Below, piece by piece: positions 53,629 to 61,240 of a stretch of DNA of 64,000 nt. The first letter of the stretch is position 1. Every line of letters begins with the position of its first letter. Location: positions 1 to 64,000 of the forward strand of contig CAKUOD010000004.1 of the NCBI GenBank assembly GCA_934668695.1. The letters are read 5' to 3'. The notes under the pieces were generated by a model that searched no databases, was not told the DNA's origin, and worked only from the letters and a program-made list of their open reading frames with translations. The position numbers were made by a program, and so were the translations under genes. This DNA is from an uncultured Collinsella sp. GTDB taxonomy: Bacteria > Actinomycetota > Coriobacteriia > Coriobacteriales > Coriobacteriaceae.

Positions 53629-55107
53629 TTAGAGCAGCACGCAGGCGACGGTCAGGATGACGGCGCAGACGACGGAGAGAGCGACGATGAGCTTAAGGGC
53701 AAACTTGAGCCAGGTCGTCCACTCGATCTTGGCCAGGGCGAGACCGCCCATGATGGCGCCGGAGGTCGGGGTGAACAGGTTCACGACACCGATGGCGGCG
53801 GAGAAGATCATGACCATGACCTCGGGCGAGAAGCCGAGCTTAACAGCCAGCGGTCCCATGATGGGCATGGAGACGGTAGCCATACCGGAGGTCGAGGGGA
53901 TCAGGAAGGACAGGCCGAAGTAGACCAGGAAGCTCATGGGAGCGAAGATCACGCCGGACAGGCCAGCCAGAGCATTGGCAGCAGCGTCGAGGACGTAGAC
54001 GTCGAGGCCGGTGTTAGCCATGAGGACGGAGATACCACGAGCAAGGGCGATGACGAGAACAACGGACATCATGTCGGCAGCGCCGGTGATGAAGGTGTTG
54101 ACGATCTGCTTCTCGGACAGGCCACCGATGATACCGATCAGGACGGCCATGAGGAAGAACCAGGTGGAAGCCTCGTCGAAGTACCACTGACCAATGGGCA
54201 GGCCGGTGATCAGGGCAGACCAGCCCTGGACGACGGTGTTACCGTCGGCGTCGTAGACAGCGCCGGCGTCGAAGAAGTTGGCGACGCCCTCGTTGAGGTC
54301 GGCCAGCGGGATGAAGCCGACGATCATGACGACGAAGGTGAAGGCGAAAGCGATCAGAACGCCCTTCTGACGACCGGTGAGCTTGACCTCCTTGTGAACC
54401 TCGGAAGCAGCCTTGCCGTGAGCCTCTTCGGCGTCCTTGAGCTCCTGCATCGACAGGATGGTGGAACCCTTGTCGGCCTTGACCTTCTTGGCATAGCTCA
54501 TCACGAAGACGATGGACATAGCGGTAGTGACAATCCACAGGACGGCACCGAGGCCGATGATGATGGACTGATTCACGGCAATGTCAACGCCGGTCAGAGC
54601 GTCGACGGCAGCGCCGACGGCGAACGGGTTAACCGTGGAGCCGAGGCAGCCGCAGCCAGCGCCGAGCAGGACGGTAGCGGCGCCGACCATGGGGTCGAAG
54701 CCAGCGGCCATCATGGTAGCAGCGAGCAGGGCGTAGAAGGGAACGGTCTCCTCGCACATACCATAGGTGGTACCGCCGAGGGAGAAGATGAGCATCAGCA
54801 CGGGAATGAGCATAATCTCGTTACCCTTAAGCTTCTGCACCAGAACGGCGATGCCGTTGTCCAGGGCGCCGGTCTCGGTCATCATGCCGAGGAAGCCACC
54901 CAGGATCATAACGAAGAGGCAGACGGGCAGAGCGTCAGCGAAGCCCAGGATCGGGGCGGTGCAGAAATCGCTCAGACGGGCGGCAGTAACCGCGCCGCCG
55001 GACGTGCCGGAGACGATAACGGTAATCACTGCGACAATTGCCAGCAGAGCAAGAAGAATGGTGAACGATGAAGGCATACCGCGCTTTTTCTTAGCGGTCT
55101 CAGTCAT
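53629..55107 (-). CDS. arcD: YfcC-family transporter, likely arginine/ornithine antiporter
   Basis: Twelve- to fourteen-span membrane carrier of 492 residues, YfcC/C4-dicarboxylate-carrier superfamily, which includes arginine-ornithine antiporters. Blocks: LGGTTYGMCEETVPFY near 116, GSTVNPFAVG near 166, and FLIPSTSGMATVSMPIMGPL near 410. Neighbours arcB and arcA point to import of arginine against ornithine. The start at 55107 is preferred because GGGGGG lies nine bases upstream; 55116 is an alternative. Confidence 0.85.
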   Translation of the reverse strand: MTETAKKKRGMPSSFTILLALLAIVAVITVIVSGTSGGAVTAARLSDFCTAPILGFADALPVCLFVMILGGFLGMMTETGALDNGIAVLVQKLKGNEIMLIPVLMLIFSLGGTTYGMCEETVPFYALLAATMMAAGFDPMVGAATVLLGAGCGCLGSTVNPFAVGAAVDALTGVDIAVNQSIIIGLGAVLWIVTTAMSIVFVMSYAKKVKADKGSTILSMQELKDAEEAHGKAASEVHKEVKLTGRQKGVLIAFAFTFVVMIVGFIPLADLNEGVANFFDAGAVYDADGNTVVQGWSALITGLPIGQWYFDEASTWFFLMAVLIGIIGGLSEKQIVNTFITGAADMMSVVLVIALARGISVLMANTGLDVYVLDAAANALAGLSGVIFAPMSFLVYFGLSFLIPSTSGMATVSMPIMGPLAVKLGFSPEVMVMIFSAAIGVVNLFTPTSGAIMGGLALAKIEWTTWLKFALKLIVALSVVCAVILTVACVLL

Positions 55108-55139
55108 AGTTCTCATCCCCCCTTCATAAATCATTTACT

Positions 55140-55191
55140 GATCTCGCCCGAAGCGGCTCTTCCGTGCCGTGCCTGCCGCTTGATGCGAGAT
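55140..55191 (-). other. Stem-loop in the arcB-arcD gap
   Basis: ATCTCGC/GCGAGAT (55141-55147 with 55185-55191) and AAGCGGC/GCCGCTT (55151-55157 with 55175-55181) form a two-part stem upstream of the antiporter start. Its role is unknown. Confidence 0.4.
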
Positions 55192-55202
55192 TATTACCAG
55201 AT

Positions 55203-55238
55203 AAAACCGCTCGGGGTGTGCAGCAATACACCCCGAGC
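55203..55238 (-). terminator. Terminator-like hairpin after arcB
   Basis: GCTCGGGGTGT (55209-55219) pairs perfectly with ACACCCCGAGC (55228-55238) and is followed on the minus strand by GGTTTTATC, so it may partly end the arcA-arcB transcript before arcD. Confidence 0.75.
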
Positions 55239-55254
55239 GAGATGCAAGATGCTC

Positions 55255-56250
55255 TTACTTGAGCGTGGCGTACATGACAGCCTTGATGGTGTGCATGCGG
55301 TTCTCGGCCTCGTCGAAGACCTTGGAAGCGGGGCTCTCGAAGACCTCGTCGGTGACCTCCTGCTCGGTGATGCCGAACTGCTCGCACTTCTCGGCGCCAA
55401 TGGTGGTGTTGGTGTCGTGGAAGCTAGGCAGGCAGTGCAGGAAGATGGCACCCGGATTGGCCATAGCCATGACCTCGGAGGTGACACGATACGGGGTGAG
55501 CTGGGCGATGCGCTCGGCCCAAACCTCGTCGGGCTCGCCCATGGAGACCCACACGTCGGTGTAGATAACGTCGGCACCGGTGACGCCGTCCTTGACGTCG
55601 GTGGTCAGCTTGATGGTGCAGCCGTTGGCCTCGGCGATGGGCTTGCAGGCCTCGATGACGTCGTCGGCGGGCATGCACTCCTCGGGGCCGCAGGCCACGA
55701 AATTCATGCCGAGCTTGGAGCAGACGACCATGAGGGAGCGAGCAACGTTGTTCTTGCAGTCGCCCATGAAGACGAGAGTCTTGCCCTTGATGTCGTAGTT
55801 GAAGTTCTCCTGGACGGTCAGGATGTCGGCGAGCATCTGGGTGGGATGCCACTCAGTAGTCAGGCCGTTCCACACGGGCACGCCGGACTTAGCAGCGAGC
55901 TCCTCGACATCGTCCTGGGCAAAGCCACGGAACTCGATGCCGTCATACATGCGGCCGAGAACGCGGGCGGTGTCCTCGATGGACTCCTTCTTGCCCATCT
56001 GCGACGAACCCGGATCGAGGTAGGTAACGCCCATGCCCAGATCCATGCCGCCGACCTCAAAGGCGCAGCGGGTACGAGTGGAGGTCTTCTGGAAGAGCAG
56101 AACGATGTTCTTGCCCTCGAGATAGCGGTGCGGAACGCCAGCGCGCTTCATGTCCTTGAAGTTCTTGGAGAGCTTGAGCAGGTACTCGATCTCCTCGGTG
56201 GTGAGGTCGAGGAGCTTGAGGAAGCTACGGCCGGAGAGGTTAACACCCAT
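55255..56250 (-). CDS. arcB: Ornithine carbamoyltransferase
   Basis: 331-residue transcarbamylase. Carbamoyl phosphate site STRTR (in [11 protein letters not shown] near 56), HPTQ near 137, and the ornithine site HCLPSFHD near 272. In this context it runs in the catabolic direction, splitting citrulline to ornithine and carbamoyl phosphate, but sequence alone cannot separate ArcB from anabolic ArgF, and no second copy is in the window. GAAAGGA precedes the ATG. It follows arcA copy 1 by 105 bases. Confidence 0.93.
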   Translation of the reverse strand: MGVNLSGRSFLKLLDLTTEEIEYLLKLSKNFKDMKRAGVPHRYLEGKNIVLLFQKTSTRTRCAFEVGGMDLGMGVTYLDPGSSQMGKKESIEDTARVLGRMYDGIEFRGFAQDDVEELAAKSGVPVWNGLTTEWHPTQMLADILTVQENFNYDIKGKTLVFMGDCKNNVARSLMVVCSKLGMNFVACGPEECMPADDVIEACKPIAEANGCTIKLTTDVKDGVTGADVIYTDVWVSMGEPDEVWAERIAQLTPYRVTSEVMAMANPGAIFLHCLPSFHDTNTTIGAEKCEQFGITEQEVTDEVFESPASKVFDEAENRMHTIKAVMYATLK

Positions 56251-56295
56251 GGTTCAAATCCTTTCGAAAAAATGAATTACGTAAATAGTAGCGGT

Positions 56296-56343
56296 GCCCG
56301 TTTGACGGGCGAAACCGGTGCGGTTGTAGGGGGACCGCACCGG
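56296..56343 (-). other. Hairpins between arcA copy 1 and arcB
   Basis: CCGGTGCGGT (56315-56324) pairs with ACCGCACCGG (56334-56343), and GCCCG/CGGGC (56296-56310) forms a second small hairpin. U tracts are poor, so the pair may act as processing or attenuation site between arcA and arcB. Confidence 0.5.
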
Positions 56344-56354
56344 AAACGGAAAGA

Positions 56355-57621
56355 CTTAGAGGTCCTCGCGCCAGAAGGGCATGCTCATGCAGCGCGGGCC
56401 GCCGCGGCCGCGGGAGAGCTCGGCGGAGGGCACGACGAGAAGGTCCAGGCCCTCCTTGTACAGCACGTCGTTGGTGACGGTGTTGCGGGCGTAGACGCAG
56501 ATCTTGCCGGGCTCGACGCACAGGGTGTTGGAGCCGTCGTTCCACTGCTCGCGGGAGGCCGCGATCGGGTCGCCGCCGCCGCAGGGGATCAGCTTGACCT
56601 GGTCGACGCCGGTGGCGTCCTCCAGGACGTGCTCGAGGGTGTCCTCGATCAGGCGGATGTTCACGTCGCCCGGGTTCTTGCCGGCGGTCAGCTCGTAGAC
56701 GCGCAGGGTGCCCATGATGGCGGGGTGGATCGTGAACTTATCGACGTCGATCTGGGTGAAGACCGTGTCGAGGTGCATGAAGGCGCGCGAGACCGGGATG
56801 TCGAAGGCCAGGATGCGCTCGACCTTGGAGTCGGAGTTCCAGAAGATGTTCTGGGCCATGACGTCGATAGCGGCGGCCTGGGTGCGCTGGGAGATGCCGA
56901 CGGCGAGGGTCTTCTCGTTGATGTTCAGCACGTCGCCGCCCTCGGTGTGGAACTGGCAGTCGCGGCGGAAGTACAGGGAGACGTCCTTGTAGTCGGGGTG
57001 GTACTTGAAGACGTACTTGCCGTACAGGGTCTCGCGGTTGCGGGTGACCGAGTACATGCGGTTGAGGTTGACGCCCTCGCCGACGACCGCGAACGGGTCG
57101 CGGGTGAAGTAGAGGTTGGGCATCGGGTCGATGATCAGGTCGGACTCGGACTCGGAGTTGACCAGGGAGTCGAGGGTCGTGGAGGCCGTGAGGGGCATCT
57201 CGATCTCGGACTTGGTCATGCCGGCCATGGTCTTCTTGACGAACTCGAGGTTGTCCTCGATGGAGTCCAGCTTCTCGCGGACGATCTGCGGCATGTGCTG
57301 GCCGCGGATGCCGGCCTCGGCGATGTACTGGTCGGTGAACTCGGCGCGGGCGCCGGGGACCTGGTCGAACACCTCGGCGACGAGGTTCTCGAGGTAGAGG
57401 ACCTCCACGCCCTGGTCCCTCAGGATCTGGGCGAAGGTGTCGTGCTCCTGCTGTGCGACCTCCAGGAACGGGACGTCGTCGAACAGGAGTCGCTCGAGCT
57501 CGTCGGGCGGCAGGTTGAGGAGCTCGTCGCCGGGACGGTGCAGGCAGACCTTCCTGAGCTTGCCGATCTCGGAAGGCACGTGCAGACCTTTCGTCATGGC
57601 CTCCTACCTTTCTTTCGGGCC
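56355..57621. repeat. Identical 1267-base block, copy 1 (arcA)
   Basis: This block, covering arcA from just after its stop codon to 24 bases upstream of its start, reads identical base for base with 59445-60711 by direct comparison. Sequences on both sides of the block differ between the two copies. Confidence 0.85.
56356..57597 (-). CDS. arcA: Arginine deiminase, copy 1
   Basis: Converts arginine to citrulline and ammonia. The 413-residue protein has FTRDPFAVVGEG near 164, HTEGGDVLNI (catalytic His and Asp) near 216-220, GGGDPIAASREQWNDGSNTL near 353, and the nucleophile Cys in RGGPRCMSMP near 401. TAGGAGG lies just before the ATG. It begins the arcA-arcB-arcD set. The protein equals copy 2. 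Confidence 0.96.
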   Translation of the reverse strand: MTKGLHVPSEIGKLRKVCLHRPGDELLNLPPDELERLLFDDVPFLEVAQQEHDTFAQILRDQGVEVLYLENLVAEVFDQVPGARAEFTDQYIAEAGIRGQHMPQIVREKLDSIEDNLEFVKKTMAGMTKSEIEMPLTASTTLDSLVNSESESDLIIDPMPNLYFTRDPFAVVGEGVNLNRMYSVTRNRETLYGKYVFKYHPDYKDVSLYFRRDCQFHTEGGDVLNINEKTLAVGISQRTQAAAIDVMAQNIFWNSDSKVERILAFDIPVSRAFMHLDTVFTQIDVDKFTIHPAIMGTLRVYELTAGKNPGDVNIRLIEDTLEHVLEDATGVDQVKLIPCGGGDPIAASREQWNDGSNTLCVEPGKICVYARNTVTNDVLYKEGLDLLVVPSAELSRGRGGPRCMSMPFWREDL

Positions 57622-58082
57622 CCTGTCAGGGCCGATTCGTTAGCGCCCCTCCGTGTGAGGCGTTATTGCTGACGACATATTTATATCCAAAATCAGTCCA
57701 TACTTCCACCTCGCCCGCGAACGGTTTTATATGAGGGGTGAACGGCATACACATATACTTCACGCATGGCATACTTTGATTTAATAAAGTGTATTTACGT
57801 GCTAAAACGCGTTTTCAATCCAAATAGCAAATGGAACTTAACTTTATTAAACCACCCTCAAATTGCATATTTCTAATAATGCTATGAATAGAATTAGCGA
57901 TTCATGCCGCGTCTCAACCATTTTCATTTTTATTCAGAAAAAAGTTTGTCCTATTCATTTCTGGTAAACAAATTACCGTTTACCAGACGCTTGGTACCGT
58001 TCACCGGAAGCTCAGTATAAGGCCCAGCGGATACCGGCTCGCTTTACGGTCCCATTTGTAACAACTTGACTTCTCGGTATAG
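57598..58082. other. Upstream region of arcA copy 1
   Basis: A 485-base non-coding region, AT-rich from 57780 to 57960. On the minus strand near arcA, blocks TTGGATATAA, GTCAGCAA, GGAGGGGCGCT and CGGGCCGAAAGAAAGG-type sequence are shared, at nearly the same spacing, with the arcA copy 2 upstream region, so these probably are promoter and leader elements. CGAACGGT and GGGCGAGGTGGAA are shared too, possibly regulator sites. No ORF is supported. Confidence 0.6.
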
Positions 58083-58119
58083 AAAAACGAACCCGCTTCC
58101 CCTAGGGAAACGGGTCCGT
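58083..58119 (-). terminator. Terminator after the aminotransferase
   Basis: On the minus strand ACGGACCCGTTTCCC pairs with GGGAAGCGGGTTCGT and is followed by TTTTTC. It separates the aminotransferase from the arcA copy 1 promoter region. Confidence 0.85.
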
Positions 58120-58171
58120 TTTCGATTATCTTCGTCCTATTTGGATAAGGCCCTCGAAGATCATCGGAATC

Positions 58172-59296
58172 CTAGCGATCGAACTCCGCCAGTGCCTCGC
58201 CCAAAAGCCTCAGGCCCTCGCGAAGAACGTCCTCGCTCGCGCAGTAGCCCAGGCGTGCGCCGCAGGGGAGCTCAAAGCGGCTGCCGGGAACCAGCAGCAC
58301 TCCCCTCTCAGCCAACAGGCGCTTGCAGAACTCCTCGTCGTCCTCGGGAATGTCCAGCTGGATAAACGAGGTGGACACGCCCTGCGGGGCCGTCCAGGAC
58401 ACGCGATGCTGCGTATCGATCCAGGCCTGCGCGATATCGCGGTTGCCAAACACGATCTTGCGGTTGCGCTCGAGAATCTTGTCCTTGTGCTCGAGCACGT
58501 AGGTCGCCAGGGCGTCGTTGAACACGCCGCCGCAGATCATGGTGTAGTCGCGATACGTGCGGATGCTGTTGGACACCTCTTCGTCGGCCACGACCCAGCC
58601 CACGCGGGCCGCAGGCGTCGAATAGGTCTTGGACACCGAGTTGGTGACGATGACCTTCTCGTACACGTCGACCATCGACATAAAGGAGTCAGTGTTTTCG
58701 AGCGGCAGATACACCTCATCGCACAACACGTAGGCGCCCACCGAACGGGCGATCTCGGCAATCTGGCCGAGCATATCGGCATCGAGCACCGTACCGATGG
58801 GGTTCGATGCGTTGTTGATGCAGATGAGCTTGGTGTTGGGGCGCACCAAGCGCTTGAGCTGCTCGATATCGGGCTTCCAGCCGAGTTCCTCGCGAAGCTC
58901 CCAATACTCGACCTCGGCGCCCAGCGTGCGCGGGATCTCGTAGAGCGGCGCGTAGGTGGGCCACTCGGCGATAACATGGTCGCCGGGCTCGACAACAGCC
59001 ATGATGGCGTTGAGGTTAGCGCCCGTGCAGCCGTTGGTCTGCAGGATATGGTCGGGATTGACCTCACGACGATAGAGCTTGGCGACCTCGGCCTTAAACT
59101 CCGGCGAACCCTCGATCCAGCCGTAGTTCATCTTCTCGCGGTCCAGGCGCTCGTAGAACGTGGCACCGTCCTGCTCGTCAAGCGCACGTAGCTCGCCCAT
59201 GGTGAGCGACGAGATCGTCGACTGGGCGATGTCCCACGTGGCGCTCTTCTCCCAAACGTTGAGCCATTCCTCAACGCCGATTGTCTTGATGTCCAT
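58172..59296 (-). CDS. PLP-dependent aminotransferase (class I/II), arc-associated
   Basis: A 374-residue fold-type I aminotransferase. Substrate and cofactor blocks: NASNPIGTVL near 169, CDEVYLP near 200, and PLP Lys in NSVSKTYSTPAARVGW near 227. The start at 59296 follows AAGGAG. Located between the two arginine deiminase genes; its N-terminus and position recall arginine-pathway aminotransferases such as capreomycidine synthase-like proteins, but the substrate cannot be fixed. Ornithine, arginine or citrulline are plausible substrates by context only. Confidence 0.85.
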   Translation of the reverse strand: MDIKTIGVEEWLNVWEKSATWDIAQSTISSLTMGELRALDEQDGATFYERLDREKMNYGWIEGSPEFKAEVAKLYRREVNPDHILQTNGCTGANLNAIMAVVEPGDHVIAEWPTYAPLYEIPRTLGAEVEYWELREELGWKPDIEQLKRLVRPNTKLICINNASNPIGTVLDADMLGQIAEIARSVGAYVLCDEVYLPLENTDSFMSMVDVYEKVIVTNSVSKTYSTPAARVGWVVADEEVSNSIRTYRDYTMICGGVFNDALATYVLEHKDKILERNRKIVFGNRDIAQAWIDTQHRVSWTAPQGVSTSFIQLDIPEDDEEFCKRLLAERGVLLVPGSRFELPCGARLGYCASEDVLREGLRLLGEALAEFDR

Positions 59297-59352
59297 GGCC
59301 AAGCTCCTTACAAAAGCAGTCATCCAATCGTGTTAACGTTCCTCATACAAGA

Positions 59353-59384
59353 TTGGGGCGGTGCGAAAACCCGCACCGCCCCAA
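59353..59384 (-). terminator. Terminator-like hairpin between arcA copy 2 and the aminotransferase
   Basis: TTGGGGCGGTGCG (59353-59365) pairs perfectly with CGCACCGCCCCAA (59372-59384); the minus-strand exit ATCTTGTATG is only moderately T-rich. Confidence 0.7.
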
Positions 59385-59444
59385 TAAGAGACATCTAATG
59401 GCAGCTAGATGTATGTATTATGACCTGTACGGGTCCTTGAAGAC

Positions 59445-60711
59445 CTTAGAGGTCCTCGCGCCAGAAGGGCATGCTCATGCAGCGCGGGCCGCCGCGGCCG
59501 CGGGAGAGCTCGGCGGAGGGCACGACGAGAAGGTCCAGGCCCTCCTTGTACAGCACGTCGTTGGTGACGGTGTTGCGGGCGTAGACGCAGATCTTGCCGG
59601 GCTCGACGCACAGGGTGTTGGAGCCGTCGTTCCACTGCTCGCGGGAGGCCGCGATCGGGTCGCCGCCGCCGCAGGGGATCAGCTTGACCTGGTCGACGCC
59701 GGTGGCGTCCTCCAGGACGTGCTCGAGGGTGTCCTCGATCAGGCGGATGTTCACGTCGCCCGGGTTCTTGCCGGCGGTCAGCTCGTAGACGCGCAGGGTG
59801 CCCATGATGGCGGGGTGGATCGTGAACTTATCGACGTCGATCTGGGTGAAGACCGTGTCGAGGTGCATGAAGGCGCGCGAGACCGGGATGTCGAAGGCCA
59901 GGATGCGCTCGACCTTGGAGTCGGAGTTCCAGAAGATGTTCTGGGCCATGACGTCGATAGCGGCGGCCTGGGTGCGCTGGGAGATGCCGACGGCGAGGGT
60001 CTTCTCGTTGATGTTCAGCACGTCGCCGCCCTCGGTGTGGAACTGGCAGTCGCGGCGGAAGTACAGGGAGACGTCCTTGTAGTCGGGGTGGTACTTGAAG
60101 ACGTACTTGCCGTACAGGGTCTCGCGGTTGCGGGTGACCGAGTACATGCGGTTGAGGTTGACGCCCTCGCCGACGACCGCGAACGGGTCGCGGGTGAAGT
60201 AGAGGTTGGGCATCGGGTCGATGATCAGGTCGGACTCGGACTCGGAGTTGACCAGGGAGTCGAGGGTCGTGGAGGCCGTGAGGGGCATCTCGATCTCGGA
60301 CTTGGTCATGCCGGCCATGGTCTTCTTGACGAACTCGAGGTTGTCCTCGATGGAGTCCAGCTTCTCGCGGACGATCTGCGGCATGTGCTGGCCGCGGATG
60401 CCGGCCTCGGCGATGTACTGGTCGGTGAACTCGGCGCGGGCGCCGGGGACCTGGTCGAACACCTCGGCGACGAGGTTCTCGAGGTAGAGGACCTCCACGC
60501 CCTGGTCCCTCAGGATCTGGGCGAAGGTGTCGTGCTCCTGCTGTGCGACCTCCAGGAACGGGACGTCGTCGAACAGGAGTCGCTCGAGCTCGTCGGGCGG
60601 CAGGTTGAGGAGCTCGTCGCCGGGACGGTGCAGGCAGACCTTCCTGAGCTTGCCGATCTCGGAAGGCACGTGCAGACCTTTCGTCATGGCCTCCTACCTT
60701 TCTTTCGGGCC
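59445..60711. repeat. Identical 1267-base block, copy 2 (arcA)
   Basis: Reads identical to 56355-57621, covering arcA copy 2 and 24 bases upstream. The flanks are different, though promoter blocks are shared. Confidence 0.85.
59446..60687 (-). CDS. arcA: Arginine deiminase, copy 2
   Basis: Identical 413-residue protein to copy 1, with the same catalytic residues. It has its own promoter region and lies upstream of the aminotransferase rather than arcB. Two full copies with complete coding identity indicate gene conversion or a very recent duplication. The arc island here contains no arcC carbamate kinase, so ATP from carbamoyl phosphate would need a kinase elsewhere. Confidence 0.96.
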   Translation of the reverse strand: MTKGLHVPSEIGKLRKVCLHRPGDELLNLPPDELERLLFDDVPFLEVAQQEHDTFAQILRDQGVEVLYLENLVAEVFDQVPGARAEFTDQYIAEAGIRGQHMPQIVREKLDSIEDNLEFVKKTMAGMTKSEIEMPLTASTTLDSLVNSESESDLIIDPMPNLYFTRDPFAVVGEGVNLNRMYSVTRNRETLYGKYVFKYHPDYKDVSLYFRRDCQFHTEGGDVLNINEKTLAVGISQRTQAAAIDVMAQNIFWNSDSKVERILAFDIPVSRAFMHLDTVFTQIDVDKFTIHPAIMGTLRVYELTAGKNPGDVNIRLIEDTLEHVLEDATGVDQVKLIPCGGGDPIAASREQWNDGSNTLCVEPGKICVYARNTVTNDVLYKEGLDLLVVPSAELSRGRGGPRCMSMPFWREDL

Positions 60712-61240
60712 TTACTGGCCGAATGTATCAGCGCCCCTCCATATGGGACGCTGCTTGCTGACAGCTCTAGTTATATCCAAATATCACCCGCAGTTCCACC
60801 TCGCCCCCGAACGGTCAACAAAGTGCGATGAACGGTATATCGCATGTGATTCCCCCATGATGTACTTCGGCGTTCTAAAGTAACTTTTCTAAGGTAAACG
60901 CTCTTTTTTCTCAAAAATCATTCGCAATTACAACTCCAATCTTTCGATTAAGAATTGCATATCTACAACTGTTATATGTATATAAATGACGCTTGTTCGT
61001 GTTTCTGTCAGTATTCGATGATATTCAGCTACCTATCATTCTTATTCACACATACTCACCAGTTGAGTGAGGATATAGACCGTTTTTTCACAACGCGACG
61101 GGCGTTAGCTCTATGGCTTGTCAGCGTAAGAAGTAGGTAAAGATACCGTTCACGCGATACGTCCGTGCCATAGGTCAACTAAATTGAGACAATAGTGAAT
61201 AGTGTTAGGCAACCGTCCCCTGCGGGGACTGAACGGACAG
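60712..61240. other. Region between arcA copy 2 and ppk
   Basis: Non-coding, 529 bases, with shared promoter blocks near 60723-60815 (TTGGATATAA, GGGCGAGGTGGAA on the minus strand) and an AT-rich middle (60870-61080). The ppk promoter should lie in the last 150 bases, but I cannot pick unambiguous hexamers; a small GTCCCC/GGGGAC hairpin (61214-61230) is close to the ppk start. Confidence 0.5.

Noticed and set aside
55180..57672. Very long plus-strand ORF (830 codons) opposite arcB and arcA
   Set aside because: It is the mirror of strongly GC-biased minus-strand codons; the minus-strand proteins have full catalytic motifs. The same mirror ORF recurs opposite arcA copy 2.
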